The translations under genes were made by a program, and so were the position numbers. A stretch of DNA of 64,000 nt from Baylisascaris procyonis. Lineage: Eukaryota; Nematoda; Chromadorea; Rhabditida; Ascarididae. A model generated the notes under the pieces. The model saw only the letters and a program-made list of their open reading frames with translations. It did not search any database and was not told the origin of the DNA. Within the stretch, counting starts at the first letter, position 1; the number at the start of each line of letters is the position of its first letter. Positions 44,701 to 59,700 of the stretch are shown here, piece by piece. The DNA lies in the NCBI GenBank assembly GCA_037389465.1, contig JAZARR010000212.1, forward strand, positions 1,196,001 through 1,260,000, in the 5' to 3' direction.

Positions 44701-47700
44701 GACACTCATCAAAAAATATTTGGAAAGCGTTACGGAGATGCGCAATCGCAATTTTAAAACTGCATGAATGCAAAGATCGGGAAAAAAAACTTTAAAAACA
44801 ACCAAAACTACTGACAGCAATGGTTTCACGTAACCAAAACAACATAAATTCGACAATGGCAACACTTCAGCAATAATAAATCGAAAACAGTTCGGATCTT
44901 CAACAGCAAAAAGTAGGTCGATAAAAGTAAGCGTAAACGTAAGCAAGAGCACTTGGTCACTACACTGCACCAAAACCTTTGGCACTATTGCTTCGAAAGT
45001 GGGCAACCACTGCGCTGATGGGGAATAAGAGAACCTATAAACCAGCAGTGTAACGCCTTCTAGGCTCATAGAAAAAAACTTAATACAATATAAACCAGCC
45101 GTGAGGTCTATTTTTGGTATTTATTTTTATAACTACGAAGTCACCTACCTGAAGATGCACCTCGAACGCCTGCATATTTGGCAGCCCATGTACGTCTGGC
45201 TGTAGATGCCAGCTACGAGTTGAGCGATCGCCACGAAGCCAATGCTGAGGATTTTTACGGAACTTCTGGTGCAACTGAATTTCACTCCATCCCAGTGGCG
45301 GCACAACTTGGAAGCCAGGAACTCCTCCACTGAAAAACATACACGTTGACGTTGAAAAAGGCTATCGAAATAATGCAGTACAATACACAGTAGGTCTGTC
45401 TGTTCAGGAACTGTCAGACACAATTTTAGTCGTTACAATATGCTTCTATCCCATGAACGCCATTCAAAGGGGGAATTAAAACTGTAAGCTACACCACTTT
45501 CAATCGCGAAAATCTGTGAAGGAAAAGCAGATATGCCCTCCACTCCTCTTCCCCTCTCCAAGTTCAAACAGAGCTATGTTTCGGCACCTTCTTCTCTTCC
45601 CTCGCCCCCCCCCCCCCCCCCAACAGGATCTGGGTGGCATTTATAAAACGCTGCTTATTAAAAGCAATTTGAAAAGTGCTAGCGCAGAAAAATTAACTGA
45701 AGACTGAAGCGTGTCGCAGGACGTCAAGGTTTCCCTAAGGTGCGGCCAACTCTCGCTCAGTTTTACATAACACTCTTATTATTAATTACCTGCTCGTTTA
45801 ATTATTTTCTTCACCTTTCACAATGCATCGAAAGCTTCTCGCGCAATCGGATGAAGCGTTTTAATCTCTTCCCATCTTTTTACTTGAAATAAAATGGACA
45901 TGATGCAGCACAAGGCTTGCGTATCTGAACAATGGCTTATACTAATGGCTTCATTGAATTAAGAGTCACCAACTCCTTGTAACATTTCCATCATATTCTT
46001 CAAGCATTGTAGGTGAAGACAGCCACTTCTGAATTTCGTCATTAAGCACAAATAATAGGCCGGTTTAAGCTTGCAGTGGATTTAGCAAAAACCTCACTTT
46101 GAATGGGGCTAATTTCCTTATAATCTAACGCAGCTTTCTTATTGTTGACGACATTTCCATTAGCACTGCTACTATATGAAAGTGTAGCTTTTCCATGCCT
46201 CTTTGCAGTTCCTGACATCACCGTGTGTCCCGTTCCTCCTTCATATATTCTTTGTTGATAGGTCACATTTTTTCAAACATTCCTTCTTTCGCTATCACCA
46301 ACTTGCTCAACACATCTCTCAGATTCGATTTTCATCATCATAGAAACTTATCGTATTTTATCAAAACCGTGTAGCACAGCACTCAGTAATTATAGCCCAC
46401 TCACAATGAGCCGTAGGATATTTCGAAAAATTTTGTGGCTGCATTTTTTGAATGACAGCACGTTCAATTGACGCAGCTTGCTCTGAAACGCTCAAATATG
46501 CCGTTATTTTTCTTAACGATGTTCGGTCCCGAACTCACGATCGTTGGAACTCTCCGATTCCTCTCCTCCTCGCCTCCCTCCCGACAACCAATCTCAGTTA
46601 CGAGCCTGGTTAGAATGGCAATTGAAAAAAGAATAACCTACGCAATTCAAAGTTGCTGAAATAAATCAAAAGTCTTTACAAAGAAAACCATAGATGTTAT
46701 CTCCGAAAGCATGTACTCTTAACAGTCAATACTGCTTTACGTCAGATAAAAACGAAAAATGAGGGTGGGAAATAAAATCGAGTTCAATCGTATGGTAAAG
46801 AACAATACAAGCAGTATTGGCTAGGGCAACGTTTCAGGAATATAACCGTAAGTGGTCAGCAAGAATGGTGCCATTTCCCTGTTAGTGGTCCTCTTTACGG
46901 TCTCGCTGAAATTTCTGAGGTCAGTTTTACTGCATATAACAACAAGTAAAATTTGAAAGAACGAACTGTGCAACATTGGTGGAAGGAGTGGTGAGCAAAC
47001 TGGAACCGCCATCACTCCTCGTCAACTCCCATAATTTGCGGAGGTTGCCACACGTCAACGATTGCATTGCATAGATTTGCGTTCGTGATGAAATATGTGA
47101 CGTGTTGTCGATCCTCGAACACTCGTCTGCGGCTGTAGAAGCACTCGAAGAAGACGCACCTACAACGCTATGCTCAGTCGCGAAAACGGGTGCGTAAAAA
47201 TATTCTCCCTCACCTTCCAGTTATACCACACATAAAATACTGCATAAGCTTGTATAAAGTTCCAGCGCTTGCAAACTTCCAAAGGTTTTTAGAAGACGGA
47301 ATATTGAGGTAAAACATTCAAAGTTTTAGCAAGGTAAACATCAAAAAAGAATGTTCCAAACCTACAAAACCGCTTTTTCGGGTCTTATGATGCAAAGAGC
47401 GATTTGTTTGGTAAACGGAGAGTTCCCGCTGCTAAGCTGTCGGAGATGATAGCCCATTATCGGCTTTTAGAACGAAATATGGCAACAAGTCAGTCACATA
47501 TTCTCCTGTTCTCGTCTAAGCGGCGAATGAAATTAACGATCGCTCTGCAAGCATAGCTCTCTACATAACCAGAAATGGCCCTGAGTTTCCACATAATAAG
47601 AACAAATTTAAAAACGGTTGAAGTGGCACAAGCGTTAGAAAATGGTTACTTATTCCAGCTGAAGCGGTTGGGGATGTGTGCATATCACTTAATAGGGCTG

Positions 47701-50700
47701 CAACAGTTGCCTCCTCGTCCTCTTCTTCCGCTGCACGACGGCAGCACGTCTGTTCCACTTGCACAACGAACAACTGAATTGCACACAATAATAAGACATA
47801 CTCCCTTTCATTGTTCCACTTGCAACTGTATAACACTTAAACCCTCGAATCTGTATCATACGCATCAAATTCAAGCTTGCAACCCCCCGTACCTACATAA
47901 AGCAATCGTCATTAACGAACTTTTGTGAAGAGCAAATACTGGAAGGAAAGTGGAACCATATTATGGGACAGATAGGAAGTACCCCTTGGCAACAAGCAAA
48001 AGCAAACTTGTCTTACATAGCGGTCACAAGTGAGGATTGAACCAATCAAACAAGTCACATACTACCGGGTGCAACAGCTCATTAATTTAGTGAGCCGTCA
48101 CTCCTCGTACCACCTGAAATGCTCGATGTTAAATCAAAAAAGGTCATTTTACTGAAGATTTTAACACCAAAGAACACTTCCCTTCTGCTAGTCATATCCA
48201 CACACAGCCCACTTCGAAGGTCCCAAAGATTTGCCTGCCAAATTGCATCACAAAACAAAGCGTTCATTAACGTATTGGCGCATGATCACTCCATCATCGA
48301 GAACAATTAGACGCTTAAGAAGGGAAATTAGAATTAACCTTGCCCGCCTCGGTGAGCAACGCACATTTGCTACTATCCATGAGCGTAACGTATTTCACCT
48401 TTTCCTCACACATCTTCACTCGCTCGTTCTTATTCACATCTATTAGCCACACCTCGCCCTCCGATGTTCTCTGCAAACAAATTCGACATATCCACGTCAT
48501 ACGTTATACAGAGGTATTTTAAAACTGCATGCGAAACTATGCCTCTTATGGTGGTTATCGAAATATTCTACGAATAACTTCGGTCTGCAATTGCAGAATT
48601 CAGAAAGACCTAGCATAAACTGCAGTCAACAGTTCCATTATATTCGCTTCCCGATTGTCAAACTATCTCCGAGTGCGCGAGAAGCGAGTTCCACCAAGTG
48701 AGACAAATCTCCATGCACCCTAGTGCTATAATGAATGGTATCGTGCTATGCAGAAAGACCTTCTGCACAGGTTTAAATTTTCCGGGAATAAAAACATGTG
48801 ACAGTTGTCTGGGACTTCGAGACCTAAAAATGGAGAAGGAAGGAGAGAAAGGAAGGTCGGTAAGCACATCCAGGCTCGACCGCTATCTTCTTTTTATCCC
48901 CCCCCCCACATCCTTTTACGAACGACAATTTATCTTGGATGACAGGAAAACATGTGGAACCCACAACACTTTCGAGTGGTTTGATGAATCCTTCCATGCA
49001 TTCCGACTAAAGAAATTAGAAGTGAAGAAAGAGACACCAACTAGATGAGCATCACTACCATTCTTTGGTGATGCTCCTCGAGTCATAAGAGAATACGCTC
49101 AATACCGTCTTCGTTTTTTGTTTAAGAACTAGTTCCTCATAGAATTAGTAACAGAGTTTCACCTTTTCCGGAGCTTGTAATTTTAAGATGACTGAGAGAT
49201 CTCATTCGAAAAAACTCATATTTCCCTCTCGCGTGCTGCGAAGAACAATAGCGTCACCGACAACTGAGGAAGGCCGGGTATGAAGAGCAGAAAATCGATA
49301 ACAGACACCTATCTTCACCGCAATTTCAAAGTGTTTTGAAGAAAATGAGGAGTTAATGATGAGATTCGAGAAGCAAAAAAGAAAAAAATAGTGAAGATGC
49401 CCCACAGCACCAGAATTACAGAACTGTCGGGTGATGGGGGATCTGATGGAAGGAATCCCCGTCTCCACAAGAATTCACTCCGATGATACAAAGGAAGAGA
49501 AGCAAAAAATCGGAACGAGATAGTGCTGTAGATGTCGATCATCGGCACACATGCAAACCCGCAACAACATCGCAGTCTCCCCGTAAGTTTCTGCATCAAC
49601 AAGCCACCAGGCTACAACAAAGTGGGGCTCACAATTACGACATTTTCGACGTCCTCGACTGGCCCATTTTGCTCCGAACTGGTACCACTGGCCGGGCTTG
49701 CAAATGCGTCTGCGCTGACAACGAGCATCTGCTCAATGGCGTGTTGGATGTTGAAACATGCCAGAAAAGGCCGCTCCTTAAATAAAAATTGCAATTATTT
49801 CTGAAGAAAAGTGCGTTCAAGTATCAAGCGCTTCTATACATAAGTATGCGTCCTCAATCACTAACTTCCCAGGAGATCGCGTCTCTTCTTCCAGCTACGT
49901 CACATGGGAACAACCCATTAATACTCATTAATGAGACAATAAAAAGTGAGACAAATGGAAATAGTACCATCCCTTCAGACATTCCAGAGACGCAATCAGG
50001 AATTTTCATCGAATGTGACGAAGGCTAGTCGGGAGTGGTAGCTCCACTTTTATTTTTATCATTACTCTCTTTTTTCTTTCCAGATCGTCTTTGATTTTGT
50101 TCTTTCGAAGAATAAAAGAAATCTTGCGAGGAGTGGAGGCAATGGGTAGGCTTCCAACCCTCTCACCTTCCTTCTGGCTGCTCTCCTAATAGACGTCAAA
50201 CGTTTGCCGTAAACATCCCAAATCGGATCCAGCACAACCAACCACAATTTCCAATGAATGAGAAGAAAGAACGTACTTCGACCGAGGTTACGTAGTGAGT
50301 GAAAATGAGACGATATACGAGAACTGCCGACTGCACAGGTTCTGAGGAGTCCGAATCGTGACTAACAGCCACAATCAGATTCATTCCGTTACCAGTGGGC
50401 ACAATCGCCTTCACCTTCAAATAACACCTCCATTGAAACAAATCACCATTATAACGCTTGTCAAAATTTGAACAAAATCAACTTAGACGCAGGCCGTCAT
50501 CTCTTTCTTCAGGCATTTGAACACAATTCTTGTAAAGACAGAAAATCACTAAAAAACGATCACCACGAACGAGGTCACCAATGACTGGCTTGAATTTGGA
50601 AACTTTAGGTAATTTTTAGCGACGAGAGCCCTTTTTATACTCACTCATGCAAATTTATCCCCCCTCCATAGCCTGCTTACTCATCGTTCAATCCTGCATT

Positions 50701-53700
50701 ATAAGATGTGCCAGCAATACTGAAGGAACCTTTTTCGGCAACGTAATTGGTCTATCCGCACTTGCATTGTAATTACGCTTTTAACTGTTCTCTCGAGCCC
50801 TTCCCCTTATCCTTTCACAGCCTTTGGGTAGGAGACGTGTAATCAAGGTTATCAAGGCACATATCTGAATAAATATATTTTCCAAAAACAACAATAGTAT
50901 TAAAGGCGTCGATGCTGTACTTTTTGAGTGAAACGTTAACATTACAAAAAGGGTACCTGAAGGATTAGTGATTACTACCTCCTCGTGGACAGATTTTCAT
51001 TCAGGAGGGGGACTGTACTCAAGAGCTGATTCCTTTTTTGTAGATGCTCGAGCATTAGAGGTTCCATCTTTCATGCCATTTCAACAAGGGATCCTAAATC
51101 AACAATGCTTATGTTCAAGTGAATTCAAGAGCAAGTAAACTCAGTAGGTACTGCAGTAGGTGATCGAACTCTACCACACCACAATGCATCTTTGCTATTG
51201 TGCTCCGGTAGAGTCGAACAATTTGAGGCTCGAAAACTACGGAAGAGTTCTATCGCCACAGAGCGGACTTAAATCGAAGCATTCTGTCGTGATAGAGTAC
51301 AATGTCCTAAAATGGAATACGTGGAATGCTTTTACAAAATCACTTGTTCTGGTCACCCATTCAACAGCAGGGATAGGGGCAGAAACTCTGAAAATACGAA
51401 ACATTATGCACTAATACTTACTTTCATAGAACTTTCGTCGAGCTCAGGTGGCAATCTGAAACACTGGAGCAGAACCACGCCGACCGGAGATGGATCGTAA
51501 TTCACAGCGATGAAGTCACCGGAAGGCTTCTCCTCAAACTTTGTCGCGCCTTTCAACTCGGTCTCCCACTCATCTTCTACTGTAATCACTACATTTCATT
51601 ACATATGTGCGAATATTCGGCACTGTTCCATATTTGCTCCTATTTTTAAGGCAAGCATATATGAAAGTGTACAGGCATGACGCTTATATGATAAAACTAT
51701 GCTTTAACGAACACTTAGTTGATTACAAGGCACGATGCTGGAACTGTTGTGGAGAATCTGAAGCAGAAGCTGATCCAGCCATTACTCAAACCTTTGTATG
51801 ACGCATTGCGAGCAATCAAACTTTAACCTTCGTAAAAAAGAGAAAGTCACGTTTGCGGCACCCATAATGCCACGGCATCTTTTAAATGTTTCAAAATACG
51901 TACACATCGGTTGGTCGCCTGGATGCTCGTAATCAGATTCTCCGGTGTTCGTCGACCACTCGGGGGCCTCATTTTCACTCTCTACGAGCATCATCGCTTC
52001 GGCAAAGTCTGTTTCCGTAAGGCTTGTCATCTTCGACATATAGGTGCTATCACCACTCTTTGACATTTTTGCGCCCTCTAAAATGAGCACTTCATCGGAC
52101 ACCAAAACAACAAATACTTCAGCTGGAATTTGGAAACAATTAAAGATGGATGCCTTGACGTGGGCTGCGAACATGCGCTTTCAAAGGTTGTGATACAGTG
52201 TAAACTGTAGAAATGAAGCCGAAACAAATTAGGATGAGAAAAAGAGAAGCCGATCAGCATTTAAACGTTACAATTGGATGCTATTGCGTAAGGTAAATTG
52301 TTGAGCTTTACAATGTCTTCGACATTCAAGAGGACTTCAAAAAAAGGAAAAAAAAAACTATCCTCCATAACAATTTCCTTGATGCGGTTTTGGAGAAAGT
52401 GGAAGACAATCAGCGTCACCTTCGGTCATATAAGTTTTCCAAAATCATTTTAGACGGCATTCAGCGGAAAATCATTGCAATAACATGTTGTGGTGGACAG
52501 CAGTCTTCGGAAGTGGGGCTTCTATATGGATCAAGAGATTAAAGGCAATGGGAAGTAGGATTACCACTAGTCGGAGGTGACTTATCGTTGGACAACGCAC
52601 TGATCCAACCAGACGACGGCTGCACACACCACGTCTCCTCGTCCTTCGTATCATCTAAACAATCGAACACATTTGGACAGCACTCTACCACCACAATCAA
52701 AGTGATGAATTTCAAATTACGCCCCATAGGCATAGCGAGTTGGCACCAACATAATCTAGGGTAGGCGATATAAAGGGGCATAGATCTTGTCGTTAACCTT
52801 CCGCTCCTCAACAAAAGAATAATCAATGTGACTGTCATTTTGCGAGCATCCACCGAACAAACAATGGAAGTAAACGGGACACAACGACTCTTCAGAAATC
52901 TGGGCTTTTAGCAGTTGGATTTCAGTAGCATCGATGCACACGGAAACAAAGCTGGCGAAAGATCGCTACCTTGGAAAATACTGTCCTTTCTGATGACATT
53001 CAACTAGCGCTTTACAAATGCTTGGCACATTTCGTAGCGACTTCTTTGATCAACGCAACTATACAAATGTTCATATCTCCAAATCGAAGCGACTAAGATT
53101 TCAAACAATGTAGACTCTTAAGTTAAATGAACCCTTTCCACAAAAGAAACGACAACTAACCCGATCTGCCACCGGCGATTCCAGAATCGGCATATACAAC
53201 GCCATTTTCAGCGATTTGATAGACAACAATGAACGGATGATATGTGGGTGCCCTCGCTTGCTCGGCAGAACCACCTCCATCTTCGACCACTATGCGTGGA
53301 GTTGCACCTGCGCCGCATACCGAATTCACCGAGTTCAACGCACATACTTCAGCCGAGCCCCCGTGTTGCCTATCCGCTGAAATAGATGCCACCTTTATCA
53401 AAAGATGAAATTTGGAGCATCGCAAGGGCCACAGGTGTTGCACATCAATGCAATGACATCTGGGACATTCTTCGCAGAGACGCATACTCAGTAAACACGA
53501 CATATGGAGTGATCACAGAGTACCCCAGAAGACAGTATGATAGCAAGCTTGCATAAAGTAATGTTCTTCTATCTCCAGTCACAGTTCATAATTCTTGGAG
53601 AATGAACTACGAGAATATATTCACATCGTTGAGAGCATTAAGTTATCAATCAACACAAACAATCCTTCCACATCCGTTTTTCAACCATATAAACGCATAA

Positions 53701-56700
53701 GAAAAAGGCAAACAACCACATGGAGGACAACAATTGTCAGGATATTGCTTTCAAAGAAATGAGGCAAAAGGGACGAAACAGGACTGGGATCACTGCTGAA
53801 GGAATGAAGAGATATAACGCAAAAATCTAAGCAATGAAAACAAATCCAGCGAACCTGTCTGCATTTCCGGTTAAAACGAATGACGCTCACGATCCAATTC
53901 ACTCTTGTCTTCAAACTATCCCACAATACTTAAACCCCACACATCTTTTTTAGTGCCTCGGGAACTTGCTTGGGGAAAAAAATTGGGAAAATTGGGAAAA
54001 CTGGGAGAAAATGCTTCCAAAGACCTGTCACCTTCTAACTAGAATCTGCTACTAATAAGAAAACAGAACAGGACTAAAGTCCCAAAATTTATATTTGAGT
54101 AGTTTCCGCTTCAGACAAGACAGAAATCAATCTGAGCGATTTATCTAAGGTCTCAAACACTTAAACGTATCACTCATAACTTTTCAACGGTTTAGTCGTG
54201 AGAATGAGAAATATTGGAAAAAAGAGTATAAAAAAGATAATTTTTAGCCTATTTTGCAATCAACAAGAAAAAAGGATGTTGGAAGCAGATGAGCAAAAGT
54301 GCCTGCCATGTGGTACTTCATGAAAAAAAAGCAACCAAAATTTGCTTTCAAAGAGTCTGCACCAGTATAATAACGTTTTTTTTTTACCTGTTTAAGCTCG
54401 AAGAAATCAAGCAATCGGAACATAAGCAAATATGAGAATCAATATATAAAAAAGGAAATAACAAAAGTTGTGAGCATCAATAAAAACCTCTACGCTCACT
54501 TCGAGATAATTTGGAATTGTCGAGTGCGATCCCGATCACAATTGTAGGATGACACCTCGTAGGCGAGGAACCAGCACCTGCACCTAATGGCGATTGCTCA
54601 ATCATGCACGGGTTTCCAACGGTGCACATCGCTGTTATCAACATCTGAAATATACCACTCGTAGCCATCAAAACAAAATTCAGAAATCACGACAACTCAT
54701 TCAAAAAGATAGATCTAGGATCAGATGCGGCATCCAATAACACCCTCATAACTCTTACACCTCCAATTTTCATAAAAATACATAAATATCCAAATGGTTT
54801 CAAACAAAATTCGTTCGCTTAAGTTTAGCTGAATAAATCGCATCATCAACATTAGAAAAGCGAAAAAACGAAGGTAACTGTTGTCGATCGGAATAAAGTA
54901 TGTTAATGATGATGATATGAACGCTTTAAATCAATTCTTACATGTAAGGGGAAATCTTTAAAGACATACTGATTCATAGGGAATTTTAAAGTTGTAAGTT
55001 AGAATTGCAAAGCCATTCATCTAAATGCATTAAGCAACAGATGAACAATGCTACTCAGATAGAAAGCTTTTTATTGACCGATTAGTCGAATAGGTTTAGC
55101 CTCAACTTTATAGCATGCTGAATTTTAAACGAAACATGCTGAATTATCGAGCAATCCAATTTCAATCCAATGAGAATTGATGGCTTCACCCCAAATCCAC
55201 AGAAGTGGCAGATGAAGGTCTCTTCGTGAGCGCATTTAATTGAAATGTACGAATGCACTGGTAAAGGTTGGCTTGAGAAACCCCAAATCGATACTTCCGA
55301 CGATTGCTCCACGTCACTACATGACGAACTTGTAGTACTCGAGAGTTTAGCGTTGCTCCAACTTTGGATTTTAAGTTTGGCTTAGATAAATTTAGATCAC
55401 AGCTGTCAAGTTTTATAGATCTTAAACTCGATAACCGAAAAACTTTGGCCATTTTATTTAGACCCGAAAATGTAGACATGAAATCCTCGCTATCTGGAAG
55501 CAAAATATTCTGAAAAGGCTGTAGTTCGAAAATCTCCCGTCTATCATAAGCACGGCACACAGAATCTACGATCCGCTTGAGACAAATTCCCAATTGAAAC
55601 TACCGAGCGCATTCATCGCAGAACTTTGTGAAAGATGACTAAATATGATCGGAGAGCACAATAAAGCATATTCGCTTAGAAGCGACTGCAGCTATACAAA
55701 AAATAAATAAAAATTTCAAAACGGCTTCTTCAAGCTCGTAGAGAAGCACAGCAGCAGAAAATGTATGAAAGACCAAACCTCATCAGTATTCACAGCGCTT
55801 GTCGACGATGAAGCAAAACTTTGAGTGTCCGTGTTCACACCAGACGTCGTTGAACTACTATTCGATGGGGCCCCTTAAAATAACTAGATATTGCTTGGCA
55901 GACTCTCGTTACAAAATATTCACTTCAAACATTCTCATGAGTAACAGATAAAGAGACAAAGTTTAATGACTAAAAATGTGCGAGAAAATTGTAACGAGAA
56001 AAACTATAGCAAATATCTATGAAAGAATTTAAGAAATCTCTAAAGACAAAGACAAAGGAAGAGAAAGACAGCAATATCCCAAAGCAAATAAAAGTTCATT
56101 CTGTTGTCCTGAAACTAAGGAAAAACAATTCACTTTAATTAAACATAACATAAAAAACTTCTCAAATGCGATCGTTTCGCCGATTTATGCAAATATATGT
56201 GGAACAGAAATAATAAAAAGAAAACAAACTTAGAGAATGCTCTGAAGGCGTTGTGAGAACACTCGTCGTCGAAGAACTCTGAGCGCTGGTAGTGTCTCTA
56301 TAAACAGAATATCGATGAATGCTCTTGAAAAAGTTGCATTAAACAAAGCAGCCGATTCCCTAGTTGGGAGATATTGCAAATAAAGGATTCCCAAGCAGCA
56401 ACAAATGACAAATCCTTCGCAAAATCATGCTGTACACGTTGATAACATACGTTCATGATAGCCGTCTTTACTATCACTTATCACTCGCTTTGAAACGTCA
56501 GCGTAGTATCATCGGCAACCACTGCTGCCGATTCGAAGAAAATGAATCAATGATTGGAATTTCGTGTTTCTTAAGTTACAGCGTACTGGAGTATTGTATG
56601 GGTGCTCTTTAGGCAAAGAAAACCGGAAGTTGAATGGAACTAAGTGTTAATTGCGAAATGCAACCAAAAGAAATACGAATGTATAGAAATGCTCAAGTTC

Positions 56701-59700
56701 CGGCTCTTTTGAGCTTGAATATCATAAATGAAACATGTATACCATTTCCTCAACAAGTGCTTCATTGCAAGTACGGTCAATCCAATCTTGCACACTGCCC
56801 TCCCCCAATCTTAAGAAAGATAAAATCTTTATTTGCCTGAGAGGATACATACCGGCAACAACAATCACATTGTGGATCAGCAGCGTGTCATTAGGATTCA
56901 AATCAGACCCCTTTCCTAGCAGCATAACATTTAAGCGACAAAGTGGGAATAAAGACATACACGGCTTCATCACTCCAAGTAACACGTGGTCCTCGACGAG
57001 GCACCTCGGTGAGTGCATAACCCGTTTTCATTGCAATAAATGAATCCGCCACATCAATCGTGAAGAATTGACTCGCCTCAAACACAAACATATCCATAAC
57101 GAAGCACAATAAACCCGCCAAGATTCGAATCCACAAATATCAACTGCATTACCAAAACTCAACCCTACCTTAAGCTTCAATTCATTTGGCTCAATGACTT
57201 TTCTATAATGCACCATCAATGAATAAACTCTTTAAGCCTTTAAAGTATTACACAGCACCTGAGAAAAATTGCAACAGTAGATTATAGTACAAAAAATTTT
57301 AGCAAACAACTATAGTGCAATGTGCTGAGAAAATTTCCACATTTGTACGACATAGTATCGCACTCTGGGTGTTTCTAATGACTTTTAAAATTGCCGTACT
57401 TATGGCTTGAAATTTAACTAGGCCGAGCTGTATCGCGAAACGGTGTGTTGCTTTAAAAATGGAAAGTAAAAAACGACAGAAGATCGCTACATTCAATTTT
57501 ACGATTATAGTGCGACCGCATTTTATTACTGCTTAGCATAAACCTTGATTAAACAAGAAGGATAAGCCAAACTCAATCATCTTGGCCTAAAGAACCACCT
57601 CAAAATCACCCATAGTGGCCTTTAAATAACTGTGAATCCCATTATCCCAAGTATTGAATGCATCATTCATATTACTGAAACACAATAAAAACACAAATAA
57701 AAAGAAAGAAGCAATCAGCACGACTTGGTTTTAAAATCGATTCGTAGGCATGAAGAGCTACTGAGAACACATATAGCACTCCGATGAGGTGCAATTCTGG
57801 TAAAATGCGCTGCAATATGCGAAGAGGCGCTTTTTAGGATAACAGCAGCTCAATAAACTTGATCTTCAATGAATGATATTTTTAAAGATAGGATAAGAAG
57901 ATTTTAAATCGCAAAACTTTGCATCAACAACGATCATAGCAACAAAACCGTGCAAAAGCGCTCAATCCCGCTGTGTGTCATAACGTCGTTCTCTGTCTTC
58001 TCTCGGACATACCACCTCACATAAAACACATCAAAGATACCTATCAAAAGCAATCCCATCCTGCACCGTTCTCACATTTGCACTTCTTGTTGTTACAGCA
58101 CATAACAATAACACGAAAATTAGCGTTCAGTTAAAAATATGGATGAGAATGATTCTCGATTTTGAAGGTAAAAGCCTTTTGAATTCTGCGATTCTCTTCA
58201 CGTATGATTAAGAAACGATAAAAATGAAGAGAAATACTTATGGGCCACCTTCAACCTTAACTCATTTCTTCCTTCCTCACATGGCCTTCGGCCTCTGCTA
58301 AATCCACATTCGGCCCTCTCACTAAAGTATTCGGAAAGAAAAAGAACAAAAATTCCAGAACTATATTAGCAGCACGCATAACAATATTTACAGGAGCAGA
58401 AACAGTGCTTACATGTACAACACGATCAGAGCGCCAGAGATGAACACGACTTGATGCTTCGGTCGCGATCGCAATCCACTCACAATTACTGGTCGTTGCG
58501 ATGATAAACTTGGAAGAGCCTCGAGGTTGTATGTGGTGAGGGAAAGGCGACAGAGATGACATCGTCACCGCGAGAGGCACGTTAGGATTAGCGTTGTTAC
58601 GGATAAAGCGACATGACTGTGAATGACGTTCGTGCTCAGACCTCCAATTAAACATCTCTGTTGCAGAAGGCACATTTACTATACTCATATCGCCTTATAT
58701 CCTAACTCAGAGATCAAACCCACACACGGAAAAGCCTGTCTATCCACATCTAATTCCCCAACAAAACGGTATTCTTGAATCGAGGAGATCGAAAAATTCA
58801 TGGCAATAAAACGATATATGCAGAGAGATTTAATATACAATGTGGGTCAATCTCGCTATAAGCATCTTTACATAGTCCTCCTAACTTTTTTCGCCGTTTA
58901 CGATTGCAAAAATGCATTTTACGATCAACAGCACAATAAAACATAATTTTCCCGTGAGAATAAGTGAGAATACGCATCCTCAGAAAAGCAGCAACCGCAT
59001 GTAAACGGGTGCATCTGCATGGATGTTTTACAGATAGAAGCGCCAAATGTCTCACAAAAAATGACCCTCTCAAGCACAAATCTCTTTCATCCGATTGATA
59101 CGAATCGATGCTCGCATCATCACCTTTCTAGATATACTATTGCTTGCAAACTAATATAACAAATGTTTAGAGCATCGATATGAACAGGGCGAATAGTGCT
59201 ATAAATATTGATTAAAAGTTCGATTTTGCAATCATTGCGGTTAAATATACAGTTAAAAAAAAGCAGAAACGGTACACGGTGAACCATTACCCTTCGACTC
59301 TTCTCTGAACGGTTTAAACAACACGGCGAACGTCGAAAATATTTCGTAAACGTATTAAACGATGTGATGAACTCCGCGAAACTTTGCATAAGGTTCTAAC
59401 GATCTGCTTCAACCATTTAACCACACTGACTATAAAAAAGGAACTTGTGAAAGCATTTGTGGGTAATGCTATCAGAATATACACAACTAACCATGGCTCA
59501 TCAGATGGCTCCCAACATACGAGACAAACAAGACATGCAAAGCATAATACACGATCGTCGCCCGCCTTATTCGGCTGGTGGAAGAAACCCGCTTCGGCCA
59601 TCTGACACGGAAGAGCCCATCTGAAAGAATCCCGAATGCTTCATAACCCCAATAATCTTATAATTTAAGAAAAGCGGATCTTCTCTGTTGAAGAAAGTTT

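Noticed and set aside
49202..49602. Minus-strand frames with HFEIAVKI, at first sight like the vertebrate NFEILAKV strand
   Set aside because: There is no acceptor before it, and the real counterpart ([15 protein letters not shown]) is the exon at 48339-48470, in phase with 49633.
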